Source: Streptomyces puniciscabiei
GTDB taxonomy: Bacteria > Actinomycetota > Actinomycetes > Streptomycetales > Streptomycetaceae
Assembly (NCBI RefSeq): GCF_006715785.1
Contig: NZ_VFNX01000001.1
Coordinates: 5,498,001 to 5,562,000, forward strand
Reading direction: 5' to 3'
DNA: 64,000 nucleotides
The notes beneath the pieces are model-generated. The model was not told where the DNA came from, did no database searches, and saw nothing but the letters and a program-made list of their open reading frames with translations. The translations under genes were made by a program, and so were the position numbers. Below are positions 45,488-53,990 of this stretch, one piece after another. The number at the start of each line of letters is the position of its first letter. The stretch's first letter is position 1.

Positions 45488-45682
45488 ATGAGCATGGCCA
45501 TGGTCGGCATGATCGCCGGAATGGCGCTGGGCTTCGCCGGGTACTTCGGCGGCTTCGGTGCGTTTCTGCTGGTGGCGGCCCTGGGTGCGGTCGGGTTCGT
45601 CGTCGGCCGGTTGGCGGAGGGCGACCTGGAACCGGGTGACTTCTTCCGCATCCGCGGCGACCGGCGCGAACGGCGGCGGTGA
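45488..45682 (+). CDS. Small Asp23-operon membrane protein (DUF2273-like)
   Basis: A 64-aa protein: a Met/Gly-rich first helix (MVGMIAGMALGFAGYFGGFGAF) and a second helix (LLVAALGAVGFVVGRLA), then a basic tail FFRIRGDRRERRR. Small two-helix proteins of this type sit inside Asp23/AmaP operons elsewhere. ATG 45488 with GGAGCGAGG upstream is preferred over GTG 45473. Confidence 0.8.
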   Translation: MSMAMVGMIAGMALGFAGYFGGFGAFLLVAALGAVGFVVGRLAEGDLEPGDFFRIRGDRRERRR

Positions 45683-45689
45683 CGGCGGG

Positions 45690-46046
45690 GTGAGCGCCGA
45701 GACCGGCGTGGCGCGCCCGCCGTCGGCCCTCGTGCCACCGGGGGAGCGCGGCGCCACCCGGATCGCCGACCGGGTCGTGGCGAAGATCGCCGCGCAGGCG
45801 GCCCGCGAGGCGCTGCCCTCGCCGCCCGCCGACGCGACCGCCCCGCACGCCACGGTCGTCGTGCACCAGCAGGCGGCCCGCGTCCGCGTCCACCTCGAAC
45901 TCGGCTACCCCTGCGACATCGGCGCCCACTGCGCCGCCGTGCGTCGCCATGTCGCCGAGCGGGTAGGCGCGTTGGTGGACATGGCGGTGCCCGAGGTCGC
46001 CGTCCACGTCGAACGGCTGCACCCGGAACCGCACGGGAGGGCGTGA
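45690..46046 (+). CDS. Asp23/Gls24-like protein (second, divergent copy)
   Basis: A 118-aa protein with the same fold pattern as the first copy: GERGATRIADRVVAKIAAQAAREAL, then VVVHQQAARVRVHLELGYPCDIGAHCAAVRRHVAERVGALVDM (in parts), then VPEVAVHVERL. The middle glycine-rich loop (VHALGGG in copy one) is missing, so it is shorter and divergent. GTG 45690 lies 7 nt after the previous stop; an upstream extension would overlap the neighbour in another frame. Confidence 0.8.
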   Translation: MSAETGVARPPSALVPPGERGATRIADRVVAKIAAQAAREALPSPPADATAPHATVVVHQQAARVRVHLELGYPCDIGAHCAAVRRHVAERVGALVDMAVPEVAVHVERLHPEPHGRA

Positions 46047-46666
46047 TGAGCGAGCCACAGCTGGCCACCCCGACCCTCGACAAGGACCCCGGCAGCACCC
46101 CGTCGGAGGCGGCCCCCGCCGAGGGCAGCGGCCGCTTCTGGTCGCCGCGCCGCGTCCCGGCCGCCGTCGTCGCGCTCCTGCTGCTGGCCGGCGCCGGCCT
46201 GCTGCTGTACGACATCGCCGCCGTACGCGCCCACCATCCCGCGATGCGCTGGCGCCGCGCCCTCGCCCGGCAACTGGCGCAGCGGCCCCTGGACGACACC
46301 TGGGTGCTGACCGGCGCCGCCGTCGCCGTCGCCGTCGGCCTGTGGCTGATCGCCCTCGCGGTCACGCCCGGCCTGCGCGCACTGCTGCCCATGGTGCGCC
46401 CGCACCCCGATGTCCGCGCCGCACTCCGGCGCGACGCGGCGGCGCTCCTGCTGCGCGACCGGGCCATGGACATCTCCGGGGTCCGGTCGGTCCGGGTGCG
46501 GATGCGCCGCACGAAGGCCGACGTCCGGGCCCTCGCGCACTTCCGTGACCTGGACGACGTACGCGCCGACCTGGACGCGGTGCTCACGGACGCGATCCGG
46601 GGCCTCGGCCTGGCCCGGCCGCTCACGCTGTCGCTGCGTGTGTCCCGGCCCGGACGGAAGGGGTGA
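46046..46666 (+). CDS. DUF6286-type membrane protein of the Asp23 operon
   Basis: A 206-aa protein: a disordered N-terminus, a first membrane helix (VPAAVVALLLLAGAGLLLYDIAAVRA, in part), a short external loop, a second helix (WVLTGAAVAVAVGLWLIALAV), then a cytoplasmic domain. That domain (DVRAALRRDAAALLLRDRAMDISGVRSVRV onward, ending LTLSLRVSRP) follows the Asp23 strand-helix pattern. It resembles the DUF6286 family. The stop of the previous gene and ATG 46046 share one base. Confidence 0.78.
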   Translation: MSEPQLATPTLDKDPGSTPSEAAPAEGSGRFWSPRRVPAAVVALLLLAGAGLLLYDIAAVRAHHPAMRWRRALARQLAQRPLDDTWVLTGAAVAVAVGLWLIALAVTPGLRALLPMVRPHPDVRAALRRDAAALLLRDRAMDISGVRSVRVRMRRTKADVRALAHFRDLDDVRADLDAVLTDAIRGLGLARPLTLSLRVSRPGRKG

Positions 46667-46671
46667 GGACG

Positions 46672-47253
46672 ATGCGTACCGGCGGCCTCAACCGGGTCCT
46701 GCTGGCCCTGGCCGGCCTGCTCCTGCTCGCGCTCGGCGGTGCGGTGCTGGCCGTCGGTCTGGGCGCGCCGCCGCCGTCCTGGTGGATCCACGGCGGCCCG
46801 CACGACGTGCTGCTCACGAGGGCGGAGCGGACCCACTGGCGGGCCGCCGGCTGGTGGTGGCCGGCGGTCATCGCCGGGCTCGTCCTCGTCGTCGTGCTCA
46901 GCCTGTGGTGGCTCACGTCGGTCCTGCGCCGCCGCCGGCTGACCGAGATCCTGATCGACACCGGCGACGACGAGTCCGCCCTGTTGCGCGCCAGGGCCCT
47001 GGAGTCGGCCCTGGCCGAGGACGCCGTGCGACAGCAGGGCGTGGCGCACGCGGAGATCCTCCTGCGGGGCCGCCGTACGGCACCCACGGCGAGGGCGTGG
47101 CTCCAACTCGAACCGCACGTGGACCCGGCGACGGCCCTGAACGAGTTCACGGCCGAGGCCCTGGCCCACGCCCGCCGTTCGGCCCGCCTGCCCTCTCTTC
47201 CGGCAGAGGTACGCCTGCGGACGGTCAGGCACCGTGCGGAAAGGGTCACTTGA
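46672..47253 (+). CDS. AmaP-like alkaline-shock membrane anchor
   Basis: A 193-aa protein with two N-terminal membrane helices (VLLALAGLLLLALGGAVLAVGLG and VIAGLVLVVVLSLWWLTSVL). A cytoplasmic domain follows (ARALESALAEDAVRQQGVAHAEILLRG, WLQLEPHVDPATALNEFTAEAL). The layout is that of AmaP, which recruits Asp23 to the membrane. ATG 46672 has GAGG upstream; GTG 46663 is in frame and overlaps the previous stop, so it is an alternative. Last gene of the module. Confidence 0.85.
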   Translation: MRTGGLNRVLLALAGLLLLALGGAVLAVGLGAPPPSWWIHGGPHDVLLTRAERTHWRAAGWWWPAVIAGLVLVVVLSLWWLTSVLRRRRLTEILIDTGDDESALLRARALESALAEDAVRQQGVAHAEILLRGRRTAPTARAWLQLEPHVDPATALNEFTAEALAHARRSARLPSLPAEVRLRTVRHRAERVT

Positions 47254-47267
47254 CCCCGGCCCGCACT

Positions 47268-48023
47268 CTAGAACCCGTGGCGCATGCCCCCGTCCACCGG
47301 CAACATGATCCCACTCAGATAGGAGGCCGCCGGAGACAGCAGGAACGCCGCGACCCGGCCGAACTCCTCCGGCGTCCCGTACCTCCGCAACGGAATCCGG
47401 GACTCGTTCGCGGCCCGGGTGGCCTCGGGATCGGCGGACAGCGCGTCCAGCTCGCGCACGCGATCCGTGTCGATGCGCGACGGCAACAGCCCCAGTACCC
47501 GGATCCCGCGCGGACCGAGCTCGTCGGCGAGCGACTTGGCGAACCCGGCGAGGCCGGGCCGCAGCCCGTTGGAGATGGTCAGGCCAGGAATCGGCTCGTG
47601 CACCGACGCGGACAGCACGAACCCGATGACGCCGCCCTCCGCCAGTTCGGCGGCCGCCGCCCGCGCGAGCCGCACCGCACCGAGGAACACCGACTCGAAC
47701 GCGTCGCGCCACTGCTCGTCGGTGTTGTCCGCCACGAAACCCGGCGCCGGCCCGCCCACGCTCACCAGCACGCCGTGGAACGCGCCGAACGTGTCACGGG
47801 CGGCCGCGATCAGCCGCGCCGGCGCCTCCGGGTCGGCGTTGTCCACGCCCACGCCCACCGCGTTCGGGCCCAGTTCGGCGGCGGCGTCGGCCACCCGCTT
47901 CTCGTCCCGGCCGCTGATCACGACCTTCGCCCCGTCGGCGACGAGTTCCCGCGCGGCGGCGTTGCCCAGTCCGCGGGTCGCCCCGGTGACGACGTACACC
48001 CGGTCCTTCAGTCCAAGATCCAT
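47268..48023 (-). CDS. SDR-family protein with degenerate active site
   Basis: A 251-aa Rossmann protein. The cofactor loop VVTGATRGLGNAAAREL (TGxxxGxG) is intact and the length is standard. However, the catalytic Y-x3-K is replaced: aligned positions are S151 and R155 in GLTISNGLRPGLAG, and the NNAG motif reads LVSVGGPAPG. The helix-4 serine (S138) remains. It may be a binding or scaffold protein, or use unusual chemistry. It ends close to the AmaP gene (14-bp gap, convergent). Confidence 0.85.
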   Translation of the reverse strand: MDLGLKDRVYVVTGATRGLGNAAARELVADGAKVVISGRDEKRVADAAAELGPNAVGVGVDNADPEAPARLIAAARDTFGAFHGVLVSVGGPAPGFVADNTDEQWRDAFESVFLGAVRLARAAAAELAEGGVIGFVLSASVHEPIPGLTISNGLRPGLAGFAKSLADELGPRGIRVLGLLPSRIDTDRVRELDALSADPEATRAANESRIPLRRYGTPEEFGRVAAFLLSPAASYLSGIMLPVDGGMRHGF

Positions 48024-48028
48024 GGCCC

Positions 48029-49813
48029 CTATCCTGCCTGGTCGTCCCCGAACAGTGTGAGGGCGGTGTTCACCAGCCCGATGTGACTGAAGGCCTGCGG
48101 GAAGTTGCCCAGGTGGCGGCCGTCGACGGGGTCGTACTCCTCGGCCAGCAGCCCCACGTCGTTGGCCAGGCCCACCAGCCGGTCGAACAGCTCCCGTGCC
48201 TCGTCCTTCCGGCCGGTCAGGTACAGGGCGTCGGCCAGCCAGAACGAGCAGGCCAGGAAGGCGCCCTCGCCGCTCGGCAGCCCGTCGACCACCGAGTCCT
48301 CGGTGTCGTAGCGGCGCAGGAAGCCGCCGTGCCCGAGGTCGTCGCGGATCGCGTCGACCGTGCCGACCACCCGCGGGTCGTCGGGCGGAAGGAAGCCGAC
48401 GCGCGGGATGAGCAGCAGCGCCGCGTCGAGTTCACGGGAGCCGTAGTACTGGGTGAAGGTGTTGCGCTCGGGGTCGTAGCCCTTCTCGCACACCTCCTGG
48501 TGGACCTCGTCGCGGAGTCTGCGCCAGCCCTCCAGGTCGCCCTCGAGGTCCTTGTACCGCTCCAGCGTCCGCACGGCCCGGTCGGCGGCCACCCACACCA
48601 TCACCTTGGAGTGCACGAACTGCTGCCGGCCGCCGCGCACCTCCCACAGGCCTTCGTCCGGCTGCCGCCACGCCGACTCCAGGAAGCCCATCAGGGCGCG
48701 CTGCATCGCCCACATGTGCGGCCGCGGGGACAGGCCCGAGCTACGGGCCAGGGCGAGCGAGTCCATCACCTCGCCGTACACGTCGAGCTGGAGCTGCTCG
48801 ACCGCGCCGTTGCCGATGCGCACGGGGGCGGAGTCGGCGAAGCCGGGCAGCCAGGACAGCTCCATCTCCGGCAGCCGCCGCTCGCCCGCGACGCCGTACA
48901 TGATCTGCAGGTCGGCCGGGTCGCCGGCGACCGCGCGCAGCAGCCAGTCGCGCCAGGCCGAGGCCTCGTCGTGATAGCCGGCCTGGAGCAGCGCGCCGAG
49001 GGTGAGGGTGGAGTCGCGCAGCCAGCAGTAGCGGTAGTCCCAGTTGCGCACCCCGCCCGGCTGCTCCGGCAGCGAGGTGGTCGCCGCGGCGACGATCCCG
49101 CCGGTCGGGATGTAGGTGAGGGCCTTGAGGGTGATCAGGGAGCGCACGACCATGTCCCGGTAGGGGCCCCGGTAACGGCACTGCCGGGCCCAGCGCTGCC
49201 AGTCGGCGACGCTGGACTCCAGGGCCTCGCAGGGGTCGTTGAGCGGTGGGCGGCGTTCGTGCGAGGGGTGCCAGGTGAGAACGAACGCGACCCGCTCGCC
49301 CCCGGCGACGGTGAACGCGGAGTGGGTGCCGAAGTCCTCGCCCCAGGTGTGCACGGCCGGCTCGGAGCGCAGCCAGGCCGAGTCCGGTCCCGCGACGGCC
49401 ACCCGGTGCCCGTCCGCGCGGCGCACCCACGGCATGATCGACCCGTAGTCGAAGCGCAGGCGGAGGGTGCTGCGGACGGTGACCCGGCCGCTGAGCCCCT
49501 CGACGATCCGTACGACGTCGGGGGCGCGGTCGCGCTGCGGCATCAGGTCGGTGACCCGGACCGTGCCGTCCGGGGTCTCCCACTCGGTGTCGAGGACGAG
49601 CGTGTCGGGCCGGTAGGCGCGGCGCGTGCAGGCGTCCGCGCCCTCGGGGGCGATCCGCCAGTAGCCGTGGTCCTCGCCGCCCAGCAGCCGGGCGAAGCAC
49701 GCGCCGGAGTCGAAGCGGGGCAGGCACAGCCAGTCGATCGAGCCGTCCTTGCCGACCAGCGCCGCGGTCTGCTCGTCACCGATGAGTGCGTAGTCCTCGA
49801 TGCGCGCGTTCAC
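48029..49813 (-). CDS. Glycoside hydrolase family 15 protein (glucoamylase/trehalase-like)
   Basis: A 594-aa cytoplasmic GH15 enzyme. The N-terminal beta domain opens IEDYALIGDEQTAALVGKDGSIDWLCLPRFDSGACFARLLG (in part), and the alpha/alpha barrel includes GGVRNWDYRYCWLRDSTLTLGALLQAGYHDEA (in part), where the catalytic acid region starts. ELSWLPGFADSAPVRIGNGAVEQLQLDVYGEV and LLAEEYDPVDGRHLGNFPQAFSHIGLVNTA (in parts) are the other conserved blocks. Actinobacterial members hydrolyse trehalose or glucose oligomers. GTG 49813 (VNARIEDYALIG) is favoured over a TTG upstream. Confidence 0.92.
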   Translation of the reverse strand: MNARIEDYALIGDEQTAALVGKDGSIDWLCLPRFDSGACFARLLGGEDHGYWRIAPEGADACTRRAYRPDTLVLDTEWETPDGTVRVTDLMPQRDRAPDVVRIVEGLSGRVTVRSTLRLRFDYGSIMPWVRRADGHRVAVAGPDSAWLRSEPAVHTWGEDFGTHSAFTVAGGERVAFVLTWHPSHERRPPLNDPCEALESSVADWQRWARQCRYRGPYRDMVVRSLITLKALTYIPTGGIVAAATTSLPEQPGGVRNWDYRYCWLRDSTLTLGALLQAGYHDEASAWRDWLLRAVAGDPADLQIMYGVAGERRLPEMELSWLPGFADSAPVRIGNGAVEQLQLDVYGEVMDSLALARSSGLSPRPHMWAMQRALMGFLESAWRQPDEGLWEVRGGRQQFVHSKVMVWVAADRAVRTLERYKDLEGDLEGWRRLRDEVHQEVCEKGYDPERNTFTQYYGSRELDAALLLIPRVGFLPPDDPRVVGTVDAIRDDLGHGGFLRRYDTEDSVVDGLPSGEGAFLACSFWLADALYLTGRKDEARELFDRLVGLANDVGLLAEEYDPVDGRHLGNFPQAFSHIGLVNTALTLFGDDQAG

Positions 49814-49898
49814 GGCATCCGGTTTCCCGGCGGACCAGAGGGCCAATCAGGTGGTGCGCCGGGGGAGTGACGTCACCGCGCGGGAGCACGCGCGGGGC

Positions 49899-50693
49899 TC
49901 ACACGGCGGCCGGTGCGCTCTCCGCCGGCTGCGCCTGCGCCGCCTCCTCCTCCTGGTCCCGGATCTCCCGGCGGACCAGGAACCACCAGCCGACCGGGAC
50001 GCCCGCGGCGAACAGCCACCACTGGATCATGTAGGCGTAGTTGAGCGGGGCGTCCTCGCTGCCGGGGTCGGAGATCTGCTCCGGGCCGTCCTTGGGTGTG
50101 GGCGCCGTCTGCTCGACATAGCCGCCGAGCACCCGGGCGCCGAGCCGGTGCGCCTCCTCGGTGCTGTTGATCAGCATGATCTGGCGGTCGGGGAGGCCCT
50201 TGACGTTCTTGATGCCGCTCGCCGCGGTCGTCTCGTCGGCCATCAGCCGCCCGGTGACGGTGGTGCGGCCGGACGGCGGGGCGGGGATCTTCGGGAAGGC
50301 GGTCTGGACGCCGTTCGCGGGGATCCAGCCGCGGTTGACGAGGAGGATCCTGCCGTCGTCCAGGACGAAGGGGGTGAGCACGTGGAAGCCCACCTCGCCG
50401 TCGGAGTTGGTCCGGCGCCGGACCACGACCTCCCTGGCGGTGTCGAAGGTGCCGGTCGCGGTGACCGTGCGGTACTTCTCGGTGCGGGTCACGGCATGCC
50501 CGGGGGAGGTCAGCCGCTCGACCGGGACCGGCTTGGCGTGCAGTGCCGAGGAGACCAGGTTGTTGCGCGCGGTGCGCTCCTGGTAGCGGTGCTGCTGCCA
50601 GAAGCCCAGCCTGATCATCGTCGGGATCAGCGCGATCGCGACGATGGTGAGGATCACCCACTGGCGGGACAACAGGAAGCGGTAGCGGTGCAC
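49899..50693 (-). CDS. SURF1 family protein
   Basis: A 264-aa protein of the SURF1 family, which assists cytochrome c oxidase assembly at the membrane. There is one N-terminal helix (WVILTIVAIALIPTMIRLGFWQ), the conserved GFWQQHRYQER, VTATGTFDTAREVVVRRR, FVLDDGRILLVNRGWIP, and a C-terminal helix (YAYMIQWWLFAAGVPVGWWFLVRRE, in part). GTG 50693 (VHRYRFLLSRQW) is chosen. Longer frames start in unrelated basic sequence. Confidence 0.92.
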   Translation of the reverse strand: MHRYRFLLSRQWVILTIVAIALIPTMIRLGFWQQHRYQERTARNNLVSSALHAKPVPVERLTSPGHAVTRTEKYRTVTATGTFDTAREVVVRRRTNSDGEVGFHVLTPFVLDDGRILLVNRGWIPANGVQTAFPKIPAPPSGRTTVTGRLMADETTAASGIKNVKGLPDRQIMLINSTEEAHRLGARVLGGYVEQTAPTPKDGPEQISDPGSEDAPLNYAYMIQWWLFAAGVPVGWWFLVRREIRDQEEEAAQAQPAESAPAAV

Positions 50694-50742
50694 CCCACGA
50701 CGGTACCTCCGAGCCGTGGGGTGCATTCAGGCGGGTACCGGG

Positions 50743-50976
50743 TCACACCCGGTCGACGATGCCCACCTTTCCCTCCGCGCGGGCGCAGTGGGCCCCACAG
50801 TAGAACCGGCCGTCGGCCTCCACGCCCTGGCCGATGATCTGCACCCGGCAGTGCTCGCAGATGGGGGCCATCCGGTGGATCGCGCAGGAGAAGCAGTCGA
50901 AGACGTGCACCGCGCCCTGTGCGTGGACCTCGAAGGTCATCCCGTAGTCATTGCCGCAAACTTCGCATTTCGCCAT
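50743..50976 (-). CDS. Small zinc-ribbon protein
   Basis: A 77-aa protein with nine cysteines in pairs: CEVCG, CFSC, CEHC and CGAHC, plus histidines, so one or two zinc sites. No enzymatic motif is seen. It is short enough to be a metal-binding adaptor or anti-regulator. ATG 50976 begins MAKCEVCGNDYG. It is in the same direction as the SURF1 gene and 49 bp upstream of it. Confidence 0.78.
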   Translation of the reverse strand: MAKCEVCGNDYGMTFEVHAQGAVHVFDCFSCAIHRMAPICEHCRVQIIGQGVEADGRFYCGAHCARAEGKVGIVDRV

Positions 50977-51089
50977 GCGCCACAGGGTGGGCCGTCACCC
51001 GGCGCACGGGCGAGCGGGCGCCGGGTGAGTCGTACGGCAACCACCCGTTCGTACGATTTCCTGCTGGTTCGTCATGTCGTTCCGTGCCG

Positions 51090-52091
51090 TCACGCGTCGG
51101 CGGGCTCGACATCCCGCAGCAGTTGCCCGAATGCGGCCTCGTCGACGATCGGCGTGCCGAACTGCCGCGCCCTGGCCACCTTGGACGTGCCCGAGTCGGG
51201 GTCGTTGGTCACCAGCAGGCTGGTCAGCCGGGAGATGCTGGACGCCACATGCAGACCGGCCTCGGTGGCCCGGTCCTCCAGCAGTTCGCGGTCGACGGAG
51301 GTGTCCCCGGAGAACGCCACCCTCATGCCCTGTTTGAGTGGTTTGCCGTCTTCATAGCGGCCGGGGTTGGGATAGGGGCATGCGGGCCTTTTGCGGGAGG
51401 GGCGCCATGTGGTCTGCCGGTAGCCGCCGTAGTCCCCGTACCCACCGCCGGACGACTGCCGGGGCACCGGGCGGTCCGACCACTCCGTCAGTGGCCGGCA
51501 CTCCAGCAGCGGCAGCCGCACGCCGCCCGCCGCCGCGGCCCGAAGGCTCGGCCGGAACGCCTCCGCCAGCACACGCGCGTCGTCCAGCGCGTGGTGCGCC
51601 CGCTGCTGTACGACGCCGTAGTGCGCCGCCAGCGACTCCAGTTTGAAGTTCGGCAGCGGCAGCCCCAGCTCCTTCGACAGCGCGATGGTGCACAGCCGCT
51701 GACGGACCGGCGCCTCGCGCTTCGCGCGCGCGTACTCCCGCGCGATCATCTGCCAGTCGAAGACGGCGTTGTGCGCGACCAGCACCCTGCCGTCCAGGCG
51801 GGCCGCGAACTCCTCGGCGATGTCCGCGAAGAGCGGCGCCCCTTCGAGCACCTCGCTCGTCAGACCGTGTATCCACACCGGTCCGGGGTCGCGCTCCGGG
51901 TTGACCAGCGTGTACCAGTGGTCCTCGACCTCGCCGCGCCCGTCCAGCCGGTAGACGGCCGCCGAGATGATCCGGTCGTCCCGGGCCAGGCCGGTGGTCT
52001 CCACGTCAACGACCGCGTATCCCTTCGGATACGCGGCCGGCCACTGGGTGGGGGAGGACACTGCGGTCGCACGGTCTTCGAGCATGGTCAT
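51090..52091 (-). CDS. DEDDh 3'-5' exonuclease with C-terminal BRCT-like domain
   Basis: A 333-aa protein. The exonuclease domain (about 20-190) has Exo I AVVDVETTGLARDDRII, Exo II VLVAHNAVFDWQMIAREY and Exo III RAHHALDDARVLAEAF, the DEDDh set of DnaQ/epsilon proteins. After a Gly/Tyr/Arg-rich linker the C-terminus (about 255-333: KQGMRVAFSGDTSVDRELLEDRATEAGLHVASSISRLTSLLVTND, in part) is a BRCT-type domain. It may proofread or trim DNA in repair. ATG 52091; ATG 52085 is close by. Confidence 0.9.
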   Translation of the reverse strand: MTMLEDRATAVSSPTQWPAAYPKGYAVVDVETTGLARDDRIISAAVYRLDGRGEVEDHWYTLVNPERDPGPVWIHGLTSEVLEGAPLFADIAEEFAARLDGRVLVAHNAVFDWQMIAREYARAKREAPVRQRLCTIALSKELGLPLPNFKLESLAAHYGVVQQRAHHALDDARVLAEAFRPSLRAAAAGGVRLPLLECRPLTEWSDRPVPRQSSGGGYGDYGGYRQTTWRPSRKRPACPYPNPGRYEDGKPLKQGMRVAFSGDTSVDRELLEDRATEAGLHVASSISRLTSLLVTNDPDSGTSKVARARQFGTPIVDEAAFGQLLRDVEPADA

Positions 52092-52397
52092 TGAGGATAC
52101 GGGCCACGACTGACAGCGGGGTCCGGCAGGTGCGCTCGGCTCCGCCGGTTCGCCGCTCGCCCGCTCGACCGCCGCACAGGTGTGCGCTGTCCTCTGCCCG
52201 CCCACCGGTCCCGGTCAGCCGGCAGGCGCAGGGCGAGGGCTCGGCCGAACCAAGTGGGCAAGGCCTCGGCCGGCCTGCGAGCCCGCCCGCCGGGTGCGTG
52301 ACGAGCGGCGGCATGCGTCGCACGCGCGGGTGGAGCGGTGGCACGCCGGTGCGTGCCGGGAAAACGCTGCCACGCGTGCGTGCTCGTTCTGCGCCTC
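52092..52397. other. 306-bp intergenic region without visible feature
   Basis: Between the exonuclease start and the TetR stop. Apart from high GC content and a few short repeats of gccggc-type sequence I see no gene, RNA, palindrome or terminator. It must contain the exonuclease promoter. Confidence 0.4.
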
Positions 52398-53057
52398 TCA
52401 GCCGGCCGAGTCGGATGGGCGGGTGGGCAGGGTCGGGGTCAACAGCGACCGCACCAGCGCACGTACGGCCGTCACGAACAGCCGCTCGGTGTCCACCGGC
52501 CGGGCCAGCGCACGCGCCAGTGCGGGGTCGTCTTCGGCGTTCTGGGAACTCCACAGCTCCCGCTCGCCGGGGTGCTGCACCGGGGCGCGCTCGCGGTTGC
52601 GCTCCACCAGCACATGCCCGACGACCTGGAACTGCACGGCCCGCACGAACTCGGCCGCCCGCGCGCCGCGCAGCCCGGCGGCGTGCGCCTCGCGCACCAG
52701 GACCCGCTGGGCGGGCAGGAACATCCGCTCGGTCAGCCCGCGCTCGTGCACCAGGGCCACCAGATGCGGATGGTCGCGCAGTTGCCGGCGCAGGTCGCGG
52801 GCGACCCCGACCACGCGCTGCTCGGGTGTCCGCCCGGAGGGCCGGATCTCGCCGAGCTCGGCCACGGTCCGCTCCACGAGGGCGTCGAGCAGGGCCTCGC
52901 GGCCGCCGACGTGCCAGTAGATCGACGTCACGGCGGTGCCCAGATCTGCGGCCAGCGCCCGCATGGTGAGCGCGTCCGGCCCGTGCCGCCGCACCAGGGC
53001 GGCGGCGGCCTCCAGCACCGCCTCCCGGGTCAGCGCACTCCTCGTCCCGCCGGCCAT
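52398..53057 (-). CDS. TetR family regulator of the divergent catabolic-looking operon
   Basis: A 219-aa repressor. The N-terminal HTH (LTREAVLEAAAALVRRHGPDALTMRALAADLGTAVTSIYWHVGG, in part) is a clear TetR_N, and the C-terminal ~140 residues are a ligand domain ending ALVRSLLTPTLPTRPSDSAG. It is divergent from the acetoacetate decarboxylase-like gene, with a perfect palindrome in the gap. The likely scheme is repression of both genes, relieved by an operon substrate. Confidence 0.92.
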   Translation of the reverse strand: MAGGTRSALTREAVLEAAAALVRRHGPDALTMRALAADLGTAVTSIYWHVGGREALLDALVERTVAELGEIRPSGRTPEQRVVGVARDLRRQLRDHPHLVALVHERGLTERMFLPAQRVLVREAHAAGLRGARAAEFVRAVQFQVVGHVLVERNRERAPVQHPGERELWSSQNAEDDPALARALARPVDTERLFVTAVRALVRSLLTPTLPTRPSDSAG

Positions 53058-53085
53058 GATCCCCCAACTTCCGTCCGTACGCGTG

Positions 53086-53124
53086 TCTTTACCCGGCGCG
53101 GAGTCTGCTGTAACTGTGTTACAG
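53086..53124. promoter_or_regulatory. TetR operator and divergent promoters
   Basis: The perfect palindrome CTGTAAC-TGT-GTTACAG (53108-53124) lies midway between the divergent starts. On the minus strand its first hexamer (TTACAG, 53113-53108) would act as -35 with TAAAGA (53091-53086) as -10, spacer 16 bp, leading to the tetR gene. Binding would repress tetR and the operon. Confidence 0.75.
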
Positions 53125-53171
53125 GTGACGATCCGTCAGAAGCTTCCGTCGGAAGAAGGGCGGTACGGCCC

Positions 53172-53990
53172 ATGGCACGCGCACGCGTACGGTACGGCGC
53201 ACGGACCGGGCGGGAGATCGCCGCGACGCGCACCGCGAGCGCGCGGCTTCCCGATATCTGGTCCACCGGTGTGGTGGCCGTCTGGGAGACCGACCCGGAC
53301 GCGCTCGCCGCGGTCCTGCCCCCACCGCTGAAACCCACCGGCAGCCCGCTCGTCCGGGTGAACATCAGCGAGGTCGACCTGCCCGGGTACCCGCTCGGCG
53401 CGGGCTCCGTCGCGGTCGCCGCCGCGCACGGCACGGTGGACGGCTGGTACCCGCTGGTCATGCCGATGACCCAGGAGCGCGCCCTGACCGGCGGGCGCGA
53501 GGTCTTCGGCGAGCCCAAGAAGCTCGGCGAGGTGACGGTCGAGCGCGACGGTTCCGCCGTGCGCGCGTCGATGAGCCGGCACGGCATCGCGTTCGTCGAG
53601 GTGCATGGCACGGCCGGCGCCGGGCTGCCGGTGCCGGAGCCGAGCCGCAGGACCGACTTCTACTTCAAGTTCCTTCCCGCCGTGGACGGTTCCGGCTTCG
53701 ACGCCGATCCGGTCCTGGTGCACTGCGTGCGTCACGAGCGCGTGCGCAGGCTGGAGCGGGTCACCGGCGAGGTCGTGCTGCGCGAGTCGGCGTACGACCC
53801 CGTGGCCGACCTTCCGGTGCTGCGCCTGCGCGAGATCACCGTCGGCGAGAAGACCAGCGACCAGAGCGGCCGGGTCGTCGAACGGGTCGACGCCCAGGCC
53901 CTGTTGCCGTACATCCACCAACGCTACGACGACCCGCTGCAGATCCTCGACGGACCACCGGAGTCCGCCTCGTCCGGGGGGAGCGCCTGA
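53172..53990 (+). CDS. Acetoacetate decarboxylase family protein
   Basis: A 272-aa protein of the ADC superfamily. The Schiff-base lysine pair is in REVFGEPKKLGEVTVER, and other family segments are VRVNISEVDLPGYPLGAGSV, YPLVMPMTQERAL and FYFKFLPAVDG. Related enzymes act as decarboxylases or as aldol/hydratase-type enzymes on keto acids, so decarboxylation of a specific beta-keto acid is only one possibility. First gene of a coupled operon, ATG 53172. Confidence 0.88.
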   Translation: MARARVRYGARTGREIAATRTASARLPDIWSTGVVAVWETDPDALAAVLPPPLKPTGSPLVRVNISEVDLPGYPLGAGSVAVAAAHGTVDGWYPLVMPMTQERALTGGREVFGEPKKLGEVTVERDGSAVRASMSRHGIAFVEVHGTAGAGLPVPEPSRRTDFYFKFLPAVDGSGFDADPVLVHCVRHERVRRLERVTGEVVLRESAYDPVADLPVLRLREITVGEKTSDQSGRVVERVDAQALLPYIHQRYDDPLQILDGPPESASSGGSA

